Both the position numbers and the translations under genes were made by a program. Below are positions 1 through 6,215 of a stretch of DNA of 10,790 nt, piece by piece. Source of the stretch: Alphaproteobacteria bacterium (lineage in GTDB: Bacteria; Pseudomonadota; Alphaproteobacteria; Rhizobiales; Rhizobiaceae); the NCBI GenBank assembly GCA_017308345.1, contig JAFKFE010000516.1, positions 1 through 10,790 of the forward strand, in the 5' to 3' direction. The notes beneath the pieces were generated by a model. The model made no database searches. It was not told the origin of the DNA and was given only the letters and a program-made list of their open reading frames with translations. The stretch's first letter is position 1, and each line of letters opens with the position of its first letter.

Positions 1-554
1 CCCGTGACGCCGCGCATATACCGCCAGCGCCTGCGGTGCCGCAGGCCGACATCGGCGCCTTGATCGCCGAGGCGGTGGCTGACGCGGAAGCCGCGCTCGA
101 GGCGCGTCTTGCGATTGCCCACCAGGCGGCGCTCGACGCCGAGCGTCAGGCCAGCGACGATGCGGCGAGAGCTTTCCTTGAAAGCTTCGGCGGCGATCTC
201 GGCGCCGCCGTCGCCACGCGCATCGAGGCCATGGAGCAGCGCGTTGCGGAACTTGCCGGCGCGACCGTTGCCCGCATCATCGGCGGCCTTCTCAGCGACG
301 ACCTGCAGGAACGTTCGCTCCAGGCCCTTTCGCGCGCCATCGGCGCCGCGGTCGCCGACAACGAGGCCGTCCGCATCGGTGTTCGGGGACCGCTCTCGCT
401 GTTCGAGCCTCTGAAGGCCGCGCTCGGATCCCGCGCCGCCAATCTCGACTTCACCGAGGCGCCGGGCTTCGATCTGACCGTCGCCATTGACGAAGCGGTG
501 TTCGAGACGCGTATCGCCGAGTGGTCGGCGTCCCTGTCGGAGGTTCTGTCATGA
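1..554 (+). CDS. FliH-like flagellar export protein, 5' partial
   Basis: The frame is open from the window edge (from base 3) to a TGA at 552-554, so the true start is probably outside the window. An internal GTG at 36 would give 172 residues, but the frame upstream of it is Pro/Ala-rich with no stop. Counting from that GTG, residues 6-75 are an Ala/Glu/Arg-rich helical, coiled-coil-like region. Residues 110-172 form a compact alpha/beta tail (IGVRGPLSLFEPLKAAL, then FDLTVAIDEAVFETRIAEW). This plan resembles the FliH/YscL family, which binds and restrains the FliI export ATPase at the cytoplasmic base of the flagellum. In that family a helical stalk is followed by a small domain that ends in a Glu/Asp-rich strand and a helix. 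The stop overlaps the motB start as ATGA, so the product is probably made with the motor proteins. The family call rests on pattern only. In other rhizobia the gene at this position is often just called hypothetical. Confidence 0.5.
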   Translation, partial: RDAAHIPPAPAVPQADIGALIAEAVADAEAALEARLAIAHQAALDAERQASDDAARAFLESFGGDLGAAVATRIEAMEQRVAELAGATVARIIGGLLSDDLQERSLQALSRAIGAAVADNEAVRIGVRGPLSLFEPLKAALGSRAANLDFTEAPGFDLTVAIDEAVFETRIAEWSASLSEVLS

Positions 555-1924
555 GCGCCGTCGATCATGCCGAACCCCGGCACGAGATCATCATCGTCAA
601 GCGCGGTCACGGCGACCATGACGACGATCACCATGGTGGCGTGTGGAAAATCGCCTTCGCCGACTTCATGACGGCGATGATGTGCTTCTTCCTCGTGATG
701 TGGCTGATCAACGCCGCCAACGAGCAGACCAAGGCGGCCGTCGCCAGCTATTTCAATCCGGTCGAGCTGATCGATCGCAATTCCAGCCGCAAGGGTCTCG
801 AAGACCTCGGCGACGGCCCGAGCAAGGTCGGATTGACCGCGGACAATCCGCAGCAGGGCGCGACCAAGGCGGGCGATGACGGCAAGGGCGGCGCCGGCTC
901 GTCCGAACGCCGGCAGACGAAGGATGGGGCGCAGGATGCCCAGCTGTCCGATGAAAAGCTGTTTGCCGATCCCTATGCGGTGCTGTCGGAGATCGCCGCC
1001 GATACGGGGGTGATGCAGAACGTCAGCGCCAAGGGCGAAGGCGGCGCCCAGGCGGCCGGCCCGGCCACCGGCGCCTCCGGCGGCGAATCCTACCGCGATC
1101 CGTTCGCGCCAGACTTCTGGTCGCAGCAGGTGGCGACGCCTGGCGCCGAGGCCACCGCCGAACGCGCCAGGATCGAAGGCGACCCTGCCAAGCCCGGCGA
1201 GAAGGTCGCCACGGAGGCGGTGCCGAAGGTGAAGGCCGTTCCGGCCGCGCCCCCGTTGACGAGCGCCCCGCCGGAGCCGTTGGCGACAGCGCAAGGAACC
1301 GATGCCCGGAAAGATCAGGAAGCCGCGCAAGGCAAGGCCGGGAAGTCGTCGAGCGAAGAGGCCGGCGGCGCAACCGCCGATGCCAAGGCCGAAGCGGCGA
1401 AGGCGGAGAAGGCCGAGGCCGAGCAGACCGCCGCCAAGGGCGACAAGGCGCCGAGCAAAGCCGCTCTCCAGGAGGCGGCCGATATCAAGAAGGAACTCGC
1501 CCAGGCATTCCTGCCGGGCGAGAAACTCGCCGACGGCGTCTCGGTCGAGGCTACCGACAAGGGCGTCGTCATTTCGATCACCGACCAGCTCGATTTCGGC
1601 ATGTTCGAGATCGGCTCGGCCATGCCGCGCCGCGAGCTGGTGCTGGCCATGGAGAAGATCGGCCAGATCATCAATGAGAAGAAGGGCACCATCACCATCA
1701 GCGGCCACACCGACGCGCGGCCATTCCGCAGCGACACCTACGACAACTGGCGGCTGTCCACCGCGCGCGCCCATGCGGCCTACTACATGCTGGTGCGCGG
1801 CGGCGTCGACGAAAGCCGCATCACCGAGGTCGCCGGTTTCGCCGACCGGCAGCCCAAGATCGCCGCTGATCCGATGGCGGCGGCGAACCGCCGCATCGAA
1901 ATCCTGATGACGGCCGGCGGATGA
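551..1924 (+). CDS. motB: Flagellar motor stator protein MotB
   Basis: This is the 457-residue ion-channel and anchoring half of the stator, which pairs with MotA (not in this window) in the inner membrane. After a His/Asp-rich cytoplasmic stretch comes the MotB signature VWKIAFADFMTAMM, with the proton-carrying aspartate at D38, and one membrane helix at about 39-56. Residues 57-80 are amphipathic and may be the plug. About 85-315 is a low-complexity linker rich in Ala, Lys, Glu and Pro. The OmpA-type peptidoglycan-binding domain fills about 330-455, with SGHTDARPF (384-392), NWRLSTARA (399-407) and NRRIEI (446-451). The ATG at 551 is preferred over a GTG at 521 in the same frame. It has GGAGG at 539-543 seven bases upstream, starts at a typical MotB N-terminus, and overlaps the preceding stop as ATGA. 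The protein seems longer than classical MotB (about 300 residues in enterics), the excess lying in the linker. Confidence 0.96.
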   Translation: MSAVDHAEPRHEIIIVKRGHGDHDDDHHGGVWKIAFADFMTAMMCFFLVMWLINAANEQTKAAVASYFNPVELIDRNSSRKGLEDLGDGPSKVGLTADNPQQGATKAGDDGKGGAGSSERRQTKDGAQDAQLSDEKLFADPYAVLSEIAADTGVMQNVSAKGEGGAQAAGPATGASGGESYRDPFAPDFWSQQVATPGAEATAERARIEGDPAKPGEKVATEAVPKVKAVPAAPPLTSAPPEPLATAQGTDARKDQEAAQGKAGKSSSEEAGGATADAKAEAAKAEKAEAEQTAAKGDKAPSKAALQEAADIKKELAQAFLPGEKLADGVSVEATDKGVVISITDQLDFGMFEIGSAMPRRELVLAMEKIGQIINEKKGTITISGHTDARPFRSDTYDNWRLSTARAHAAYYMLVRGGVDESRITEVAGFADRQPKIAADPMAAANRRIEILMTAGG

Positions 1925-3348
1925 AGGGCGGGAGCGTCATCGGCGGCGCGATGGCGCTGCTAATGCTTGCGGCGGGGCCGCCACCGGCGGCGTTCGCGCA
2001 GGACGCGCTGCAGCCCTATCAGCTGGTGCGTTCACTGCAGCTGGTCCAGGACCGTATTGCCGGCGGTGATCATGCCGCGCTGCCGATGCAGGCAAAACTC
2101 CTCGAAATGATCGACGCCCGGATGCGCGACGCGAATGCCGAGGACTTCAAGGAGCCGAAGAATTTCCGCGCCTTGCTCGTCTACGGCATGAGCGGCGGCA
2201 ACCCGGCGACTGTCGCGGCGGCGGCTTCACGCGCCATGACGGACCCGCAAAGCCTCGCCATCGCCAACGGCGTCGTCGCTTATCTGAACGGGCGGCCGGC
2301 CAATGCGATCGAAACGCTGAAGCCGATCGATCCGATGAGCGTGCCCGCGGACATCGGTGCCTTCCTGGCGCTGGTCAAGGGCTCGCTGCTTGCGGCCGAT
2401 GATCCTGCCCAGGCGCTCGCCCTGCTGGACGAGGCGCGCCTGCTCAGCCCCGGCACGCTGGTGGAGGAGGCGGCGCTGCGCCGCTCCGTGGGCATCGCGG
2501 CGGCGCAGGGCGACGCGGCCCGCTTTGCGCTGGCTTCGACCCAGTATGTCGCGTCCTACCTCTATTCGCCCTATGCCAGCCAGTTCGCCGACGCCTTTGT
2601 CTCCGGCGTCATCACGCTGCATATGGCGATCAGCCGGGACAAGATCGCCGACATCACCTCGATGATGGATCCCGAGCGCGAGAAGGTGATCTACCTGCGC
2701 ATCGCGCGCCGCGCCGCGATCGACGGGATGACGGAGCTCTCGGCTTTCGCCTCGGCCAGGGCGTTGCTCGGCCGCGACGGCAACGGCAACCAGGACGACC
2801 CGCGCACCCAGCTTTATTCGAGCCTTTCCACCATGACATCGGCCAGCGTCGATGAGGTGCGCGCCAAGCTTGGCAAGATCGATCGCGGCAAGCTTTCGCA
2901 AAGCGACCGCGACCTGCTTGACGCGGCGCAGGCGGTGGCGGGCGAAGTGGTGGCGCCCGTGAAAGCAGCCCCCAAGGCCGAAGCTGCACGGCCGGCAGCC
3001 GCAAAACCGGACGACGCGAAATCCACGGCCGACGCCTCCGCCGATCCGGCCAATGCGGACCTGCCTCCGGTGGAGGGAGCGATGCCCGACCGGCCAGCGG
3101 TCGCGGCAGGCGATCCGACGGTCGCGGCGAGCGATCAGGCCACGGGCTCGCCGCCGCCTCCCCCACAGCCGGCGCAAGCAACGGCTGAAATGCCGGCCGC
3201 CGCTCCGGCGCAGGTTGATGCCGGGCCGGTGGTGCAGGCATCCGCGCCTGCGGCAGCCGATGCGCAAGACCCTATCGATGCGGCGGTGTCCAGCACCCGG
3301 CGCCAGCTCGACCAGATCGACCAGTTACTCGGAGCAGCCCCAAAATGA
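1921..3348 (+). CDS. motC: Periplasmic motility protein MotC
   Basis: This 475-residue protein has a clear signal peptide: a hydrophobic core at about 6-20 and likely cleavage at AFA-QD after residue 26, so it acts in the periplasm. Residues 30-340 are mainly helical and repeat-like (for example QALALLDEARLLSPGTLVEE), consistent with the MotC family of rhizobia. Sinorhizobium MotC is a periplasmic protein needed for motility and is thought to work with MotB. Residues 342-446 are an Ala/Pro/Asp-rich linker with a run of five prolines at 411-415. A short helical tail (452-471, containing RRQLDQIDQLL) closes the protein. The start overlaps the motB stop as ATGA and has only a weak CGGCGG before it, so translation probably depends on ribosomes arriving from motB. 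Identification rests on position between motB and fliK, the signal peptide and the helical body. Confidence 0.9.
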   Translation: MKGGSVIGGAMALLMLAAGPPPAAFAQDALQPYQLVRSLQLVQDRIAGGDHAALPMQAKLLEMIDARMRDANAEDFKEPKNFRALLVYGMSGGNPATVAAAASRAMTDPQSLAIANGVVAYLNGRPANAIETLKPIDPMSVPADIGAFLALVKGSLLAADDPAQALALLDEARLLSPGTLVEEAALRRSVGIAAAQGDAARFALASTQYVASYLYSPYASQFADAFVSGVITLHMAISRDKIADITSMMDPEREKVIYLRIARRAAIDGMTELSAFASARALLGRDGNGNQDDPRTQLYSSLSTMTSASVDEVRAKLGKIDRGKLSQSDRDLLDAAQAVAGEVVAPVKAAPKAEAARPAAAKPDDAKSTADASADPANADLPPVEGAMPDRPAVAAGDPTVAASDQATGSPPPPPQPAQATAEMPAAAPAQVDAGPVVQASAPAAADAQDPIDAAVSSTRRQLDQIDQLLGAAPK

Positions 3349-4709
3349 CCACCGTCAGCCAGACCTTGCCGGGCTTTGCTTCGACCCAGCCCAGGCAGCA
3401 CGCCGTCGGCGGCAAGGACAAGGACCAGAATTTCGGCGAGATGGTCAACGGGACCGGGAAGCCCGATCGGGCCCAGGACAGGCACGCGGCCGGACAGCCT
3501 TTGCCGGACGCCCATCCGGCAAAGCGCCCGCCGGCCAATACCGGCAGGCAGGAGGCGGATCAGGACGCGCGGGGGAAAGCCGGCTCGCAGAAAGCAACCA
3601 CGGGAAAATCCGACAAGGGCAATGCCCAGGCCGAGGATCCGAAGCCAACGACGACCGAGGATACCGACGCACAAGCTAATGAGTCCGCGCAAATGCAAGA
3701 CCGTTTGCCGTTGCTGATGGCGCTGAGCGACATGAAGCATTTCGCGCAATCGTCGGGCACTGGCGGCAAAGACTCCGCCGACGGCGAAGATGGCGCCGGT
3801 GAGCACGGAGCGCTGGAATTGCGGCTGCGCCCGGGCAGGCGCGCGGCGGTTGACAATTCCACCGAGCCGCAGTCGCGATCCGCCCGTTCGACGGCGGCTG
3901 ATACTTCCGGACCCGACTTCGGGCAGAAGCCGGTCGAGGCGGACATGGCTCTCGACATGCCGGGCCGCAGCGAAACCAAAATCTTGCCGACGCAGGGGAA
4001 CGAACCGGAGGCCGACAGCCCTGTGCCGCCGCAAGGCTGGCGGCCGGCTTCCGTTCCAAAGGCCTCGCAACAGTCTCAGTCGACCACGCAACAGACACCG
4101 GCCAAGCCGTCTTCTTCCGCCGCACGCATGGAAGTCGTCAGCCAGCAGAGCTTCCCGGCGCCGGCGCAAAACCCGATCAGCCAGACCGTATCGGCGCTGG
4201 TTGAGGCGGTTGCCTCCGACAACGGCGTCCGGCAGGCTTTTGCAAGCGCCTCGACAGGCTCGCGGACGACCAATTCTGTTGCCGTTCCGACACATGTGCT
4301 CAAGATCGAGCTCCACCCCTCGGAGCTCGGATCGGTCACCGCCAGCCTGAGGCTCTCGGGCGAACAACTTTCGATTGAGATGAAGCCCGAGACACACGAA
4401 GCATATCGCCGTCTCACCACCGACAGCGATGCCATCGTCAAGTCCATGCGCAGCCTTGGCTTCGATGTCGACAAGGTCACCATCCTGCAACCTTCGATAG
4501 CAGCGCATGCGGCCAGCCGCGCCGACGCGAACGGCGCCATGCCGATGTCGACAGGCCGCGACCAGCCTTCGTTCCAGCCCGGGAGCTCGGGCGGCAACAG
4601 CGAGGGAGGCGGCCGGCAACCGGGAAGGAACGATGGCAATGGCGCACAGGAATTCGGTCGTGCCGCGTCGCCTCATCGCGAGCGCGCTGGCGACGATATG
4701 TATATCTAG
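3345..4709 (+). CDS. fliK: Flagellar hook-length control protein FliK (MotD)
   Basis: This 454-residue protein is the rhizobial gene first called motD and later recognised as FliK, the exported ruler that stops hook growth and switches the export apparatus to filament-type substrates. Residues 1 to about 310 are hydrophilic and disordered-looking, rich in Gln, Lys, Ser, Pro and Asp, as in other FliK proteins. The conserved C-terminal hook-length domain spans about 315-385, with VLKIELHPSELGSVTASL (318-335), a central LSIEMKPETHEAYRRL and MRSLGFDVDKVTI (368-380). A further 70 or so residues rich in Gly, Asn and Arg follow, and their last part shares its DNA with the next gene. GGAG at 3331-3334 lies ten bases before the ATG, which also overlaps the motC stop as ATGA. 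Confidence 0.9.
   Translation: MTTVSQTLPGFASTQPRQHAVGGKDKDQNFGEMVNGTGKPDRAQDRHAAGQPLPDAHPAKRPPANTGRQEADQDARGKAGSQKATTGKSDKGNAQAEDPKPTTTEDTDAQANESAQMQDRLPLLMALSDMKHFAQSSGTGGKDSADGEDGAGEHGALELRLRPGRRAAVDNSTEPQSRSARSTAADTSGPDFGQKPVEADMALDMPGRSETKILPTQGNEPEADSPVPPQGWRPASVPKASQQSQSTTQQTPAKPSSSAARMEVVSQQSFPAPAQNPISQTVSALVEAVASDNGVRQAFASASTGSRTTNSVAVPTHVLKIELHPSELGSVTASLRLSGEQLSIEMKPETHEAYRRLTTDSDAIVKSMRSLGFDVDKVTILQPSIAAHAASRADANGAMPMSTGRDQPSFQPGSSGGNSEGGGRQPGRNDGNGAQEFGRAASPHRERAGDDMYI
4622..4632 (+). promoter_or_regulatory. Ribosome binding site inside the fliK tail
   Basis: The purine run GGGAAGGAA (4622-4630) sits just before two in-frame ATGs at 4633 and 4639. It ends two bases before the first and eight before the second, so the second has more usual spacing and is a real alternative start. 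No such site precedes the in-frame ATG at 4507, whose extra 42 residues are Arg/Ala-rich and look like a shadow of fliK. The site therefore sets the start of the transglycosylase gene near 4633-4639. Confidence 0.6.
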
Positions 4710-5229
4710 TTTCGCAGCCGGCTTCGCCCACGCCGCCGCCAATCCCTGCGAGCCGGAGATCCTGCGCGCCGCCGATCGCTACGGCGTGCCGGCCGGCATT
4801 CTCTACGCGGTCGGCCTGACGGAGACCGGAAAGAAGGGCAGTCTTCAGCCTAATGCCTTGAATATAGAAGGAAAAGCTGTATTTCCGCGCAGCCGTGGCG
4901 AAGCGCTGGCGACCTTCGAGAATGCCCGCCGCGCGGGCAAGACATTGATCGACCTCGGCTGTATGCAGATCAACCAGCACTATCACGGCGATCATTTCCG
5001 CAGCGTCGACGACATGCTCGATCCGCATCAGAACGTCGACTACGCCGCGCGTTTCCTGGCCACCCTGCACGCCCGGCACATGACCTGGTCGATGGCTGTC
5101 GCCCGCTACCATGCAGGCCCCGACAACGACCCGGCGCAGAAGGTCTATGTCTGCCGCGTCATCACCAACATGGTCGCCACCGGCTTCGGCAAATGGACGC
5201 CGAACGCCAGCGCCTTTTGCAACCAATAG
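4633..5229 (+). CDS. Secreted lytic-transglycosylase-like protein
   Basis: With the ATG at 4633 this is a 198-residue protein; the ATG at 4639 is nearly as likely. A signal peptide (VPRRL basic end, hydrophobic stretch to about 33, cleavage near AHA-AAN after residue 34) sends it to the periplasm. The mature part has the lysozyme-like SLT family 1 pattern: catalytic glutamate E64 in GLTETG, GCMQIN at 109-114 and ARYHAG at 157-162. Four cysteines (C39, C110, C174, C196) lie in the mature protein and could form disulfides. Enzymes of this family cleave the MurNAc-GlcNAc bond of peptidoglycan. Its place after fliK matches the orf38-type gene of Sinorhizobium flagellar clusters, so local wall opening for the rod or stator is the likely role. 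Related alphaproteobacteria use SltF-type enzymes because their FlgJ lacks the muramidase domain. The gene overlaps fliK by 77 bases in another frame. Confidence 0.85.
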   Translation: MAMAHRNSVVPRRLIASALATICISSFAAGFAHAAANPCEPEILRAADRYGVPAGILYAVGLTETGKKGSLQPNALNIEGKAVFPRSRGEALATFENARRAGKTLIDLGCMQINQHYHGDHFRSVDDMLDPHQNVDYAARFLATLHARHMTWSMAVARYHAGPDNDPAQKVYVCRVITNMVATGFGKWTPNASAFCNQ

Positions 5230-5451
5230 TTGCTATTTCTCAGGCACCAGCTGAGCTCCTCCGGCCTGTCCGTCGGCGCCAATATTGTTCCGCCGACAGT
5301 TGCCGCGAATACACCTGTACAACCGCCTTTATTACGGCTCCCAAAAAAACTCCCAAGAAAATAGCTACAAGAAATGATGGTTTTTCAGGATTCGTCGAGC
5401 CGGGTACCCCTTTCCGCACGGGGCAAGTGAATTGATTCGGAGGGCGGGCCG
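5230..5451 (+). promoter_or_regulatory. Intergenic control region upstream of rem
   Basis: This 222-base gap is the longest non-coding stretch in the window and is the expected site of the rem promoter. Bases 5341-5390 contain only 17 G or C out of 50, in strong contrast to the GC-rich genes on both sides. The patch has a run of seven A (5343-5349) and five T (5381-5385). It also holds an inverted repeat (5272-5297), the palindrome GGGTACCC (5402-5409) and the rem Shine-Dalgarno GGAGGG (5439-5444, seven bases before the ATG). I could not pick out a convincing -35/-10 pair. In Sinorhizobium, rem is activated by VisNR and repressed by MucR; binding of either here is inference. Confidence 0.5.
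5272..5297 (+). repeat. Inverted repeat after the transglycosylase gene
   Basis: GTCGGCG (5272-5278) and CGCCGAC (5291-5297) form a perfect seven-base stem around a 12-base AT-rich loop containing AATATT. It begins 43 bases after the transglycosylase stop. No T run follows, so it is not a standard intrinsic terminator. It could be a weak transcript 3' end, an RNA processing signal or a regulator site. Confidence 0.35.
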
Positions 5452-6120
5452 ATGATCGTGATCGTTGACGAGCGAGAGCTCGTGACTGAGGGCTACTCGT
5501 CACTTTTCGATCGCGAGGGGGTGGCTACCGCCGGCTTCGCGCCGGGCGAATTCGGCGAGTGGGTGAGTTCCGCCGCCGACACCGATCTCAGGTCCGTCAG
5601 GGCTTTCCTCATCGGCGACTGTCGCGATGGCGCGGTGTCGCCGCGCCAGATCCGTGACCGCACCGGCGCGCCGGTGATTGCGCTCAGCGAACATCACTCG
5701 CTCGAACATACGCTGCGCCTGTTCGAAAGCGGCGTCGACGATGTCGTGCGCAAGCCTGTCCATATCCGCGAGATTCTCGCCCGCATCACCGCCATCCGCC
5801 GCCGCGGGTCCGAAGAGGCCGCCTACACCGAGGTCGGCTCGATGCGCATCTTCATGGATGGCCGCGATCCGGAGATCGACGGCGAGCCGTTGCCGCTGCC
5901 GCGGCGCGAGCGGCGCATCCTGGAATATCTGGCCAGCAACCGCGGCCGTCGCGTGACCAAGACACAGGTCTTCAACGCCATCTACGGCATCTTCGACGAG
6001 GAGGTCGAGGAGAACGTGGTGGAGAGCCACATCTCGAAATTGCGCAAGAAGCTGCGCGAGAAGCTCGGCCACGACCCGATCGATTCCAAGAGGTTTCTCG
6101 GCTACCGGCTGGTGTTTTGA
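5452..6120 (+). CDS. rem: OmpR-type flagellar regulator Rem (FtcR)
   Basis: This 222-residue protein is a response-regulator-like activator. In Sinorhizobium, Rem turns on flagellar and motility genes in growing cells; in Brucella the equivalent gene, ftcR, holds the same place before flgE. The receiver spans about 1-112 and shows an acidic pair D6/E7, a candidate phosphoacceptor D56 in [10 protein letters not shown]79 in VIALSE and the KP pair at K101-P102, with 22 residues between S79 and K101 as in typical receivers. The part between D56 and S79 is shorter than usual. Residues about 128-221 are a winged-helix DNA-binding domain of the OmpR/PhoB type ([25 protein letters not shown], ending in FLGYRLVF). 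No histidine kinase gene is nearby. GGAGGG seven bases before the ATG supports the start. The gap upstream suggests its own promoter, and it stands directly before the flgE block it probably activates. Confidence 0.92.
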   Translation: MIVIVDERELVTEGYSSLFDREGVATAGFAPGEFGEWVSSAADTDLRSVRAFLIGDCRDGAVSPRQIRDRTGAPVIALSEHHSLEHTLRLFESGVDDVVRKPVHIREILARITAIRRRGSEEAAYTEVGSMRIFMDGRDPEIDGEPLPLPRRERRILEYLASNRGRRVTKTQVFNAIYGIFDEEVEENVVESHISKLRKKLREKLGHDPIDSKRFLGYRLVF

Positions 6121-6215
6121 TGGCCGCCCGAGGCACATCCCCCGCCAGCCTCGCGCAAGACACGGGGCATAGCTTTAAGGCCTCCTACCCAGGCACTGCG
6201 GAGATGTATCGATGA
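6120..6215 (+). CDS. Possible 31-residue bridging ORF between rem and flgE
   Basis: The ATG at 6120-6122 uses the last base of the rem TGA (TGATG at 6118-6122). The frame stays open for 31 codons and ends with TGA at 6213-6215, which overlaps the flgE ATG as ATGA (6212-6215). The peptide begins [16 protein letters not shown] and ends GTAEMYR. It is polar, with no membrane segment and no family I recognise. There is no good Shine-Dalgarno before it, so translation would need coupling from rem. Twenty-two of 31 codons end in G or C, which is compatible with coding but not strong. It may be a coupling leader for flgE, or a chance opening in GC-rich DNA. Confidence 0.25.
   Translation: MAARGTSPASLAQDTGHSFKASYPGTAEMYR

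Noticed and set aside
521..550. Upstream GTG start for motB
   Set aside because: It lacks a good ribosome site, whereas the ATG at 551 has GGAGG at the right distance and an ATGA overlap with the preceding gene.
146..1774. 542-codon open frame on the - strand opposite the FliH-like gene and motB
   Set aside because: It is Arg/Gly/Leu-rich with no recognisable motif and lies wholly opposite two supported genes; such antisense openings are common where codon third positions are G or C.
4507..4632. Earlier in-frame ATG for the transglycosylase, adding 42 residues
   Set aside because: The extra part is Arg/Ala-rich, has no ribosome site, would bury the signal peptide, and coincides with the fliK tail in another frame.
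3135..4742. 535-codon open frame on the - strand opposite motC, fliK and the transglycosylase start
   Set aside because: It has arginine-rich, motif-free sequence opposite genes with conserved domains, crosses several gene boundaries, and is best explained as a GC-rich shadow.
5193..5435. 80-codon + strand frame running from the transglycosylase end through the gap before rem
   Set aside because: Its start lies inside the transglycosylase gene in another frame, it has no ribosome site or recognisable motif, and it crosses the likely promoter region.
6129..6153. CGAGGC/GCCTCG stem after rem as a terminator
   Set aside because: The stem is six bases with a 13-base loop and no T run, and the gap to flgE is only 91 bases and may be read through.
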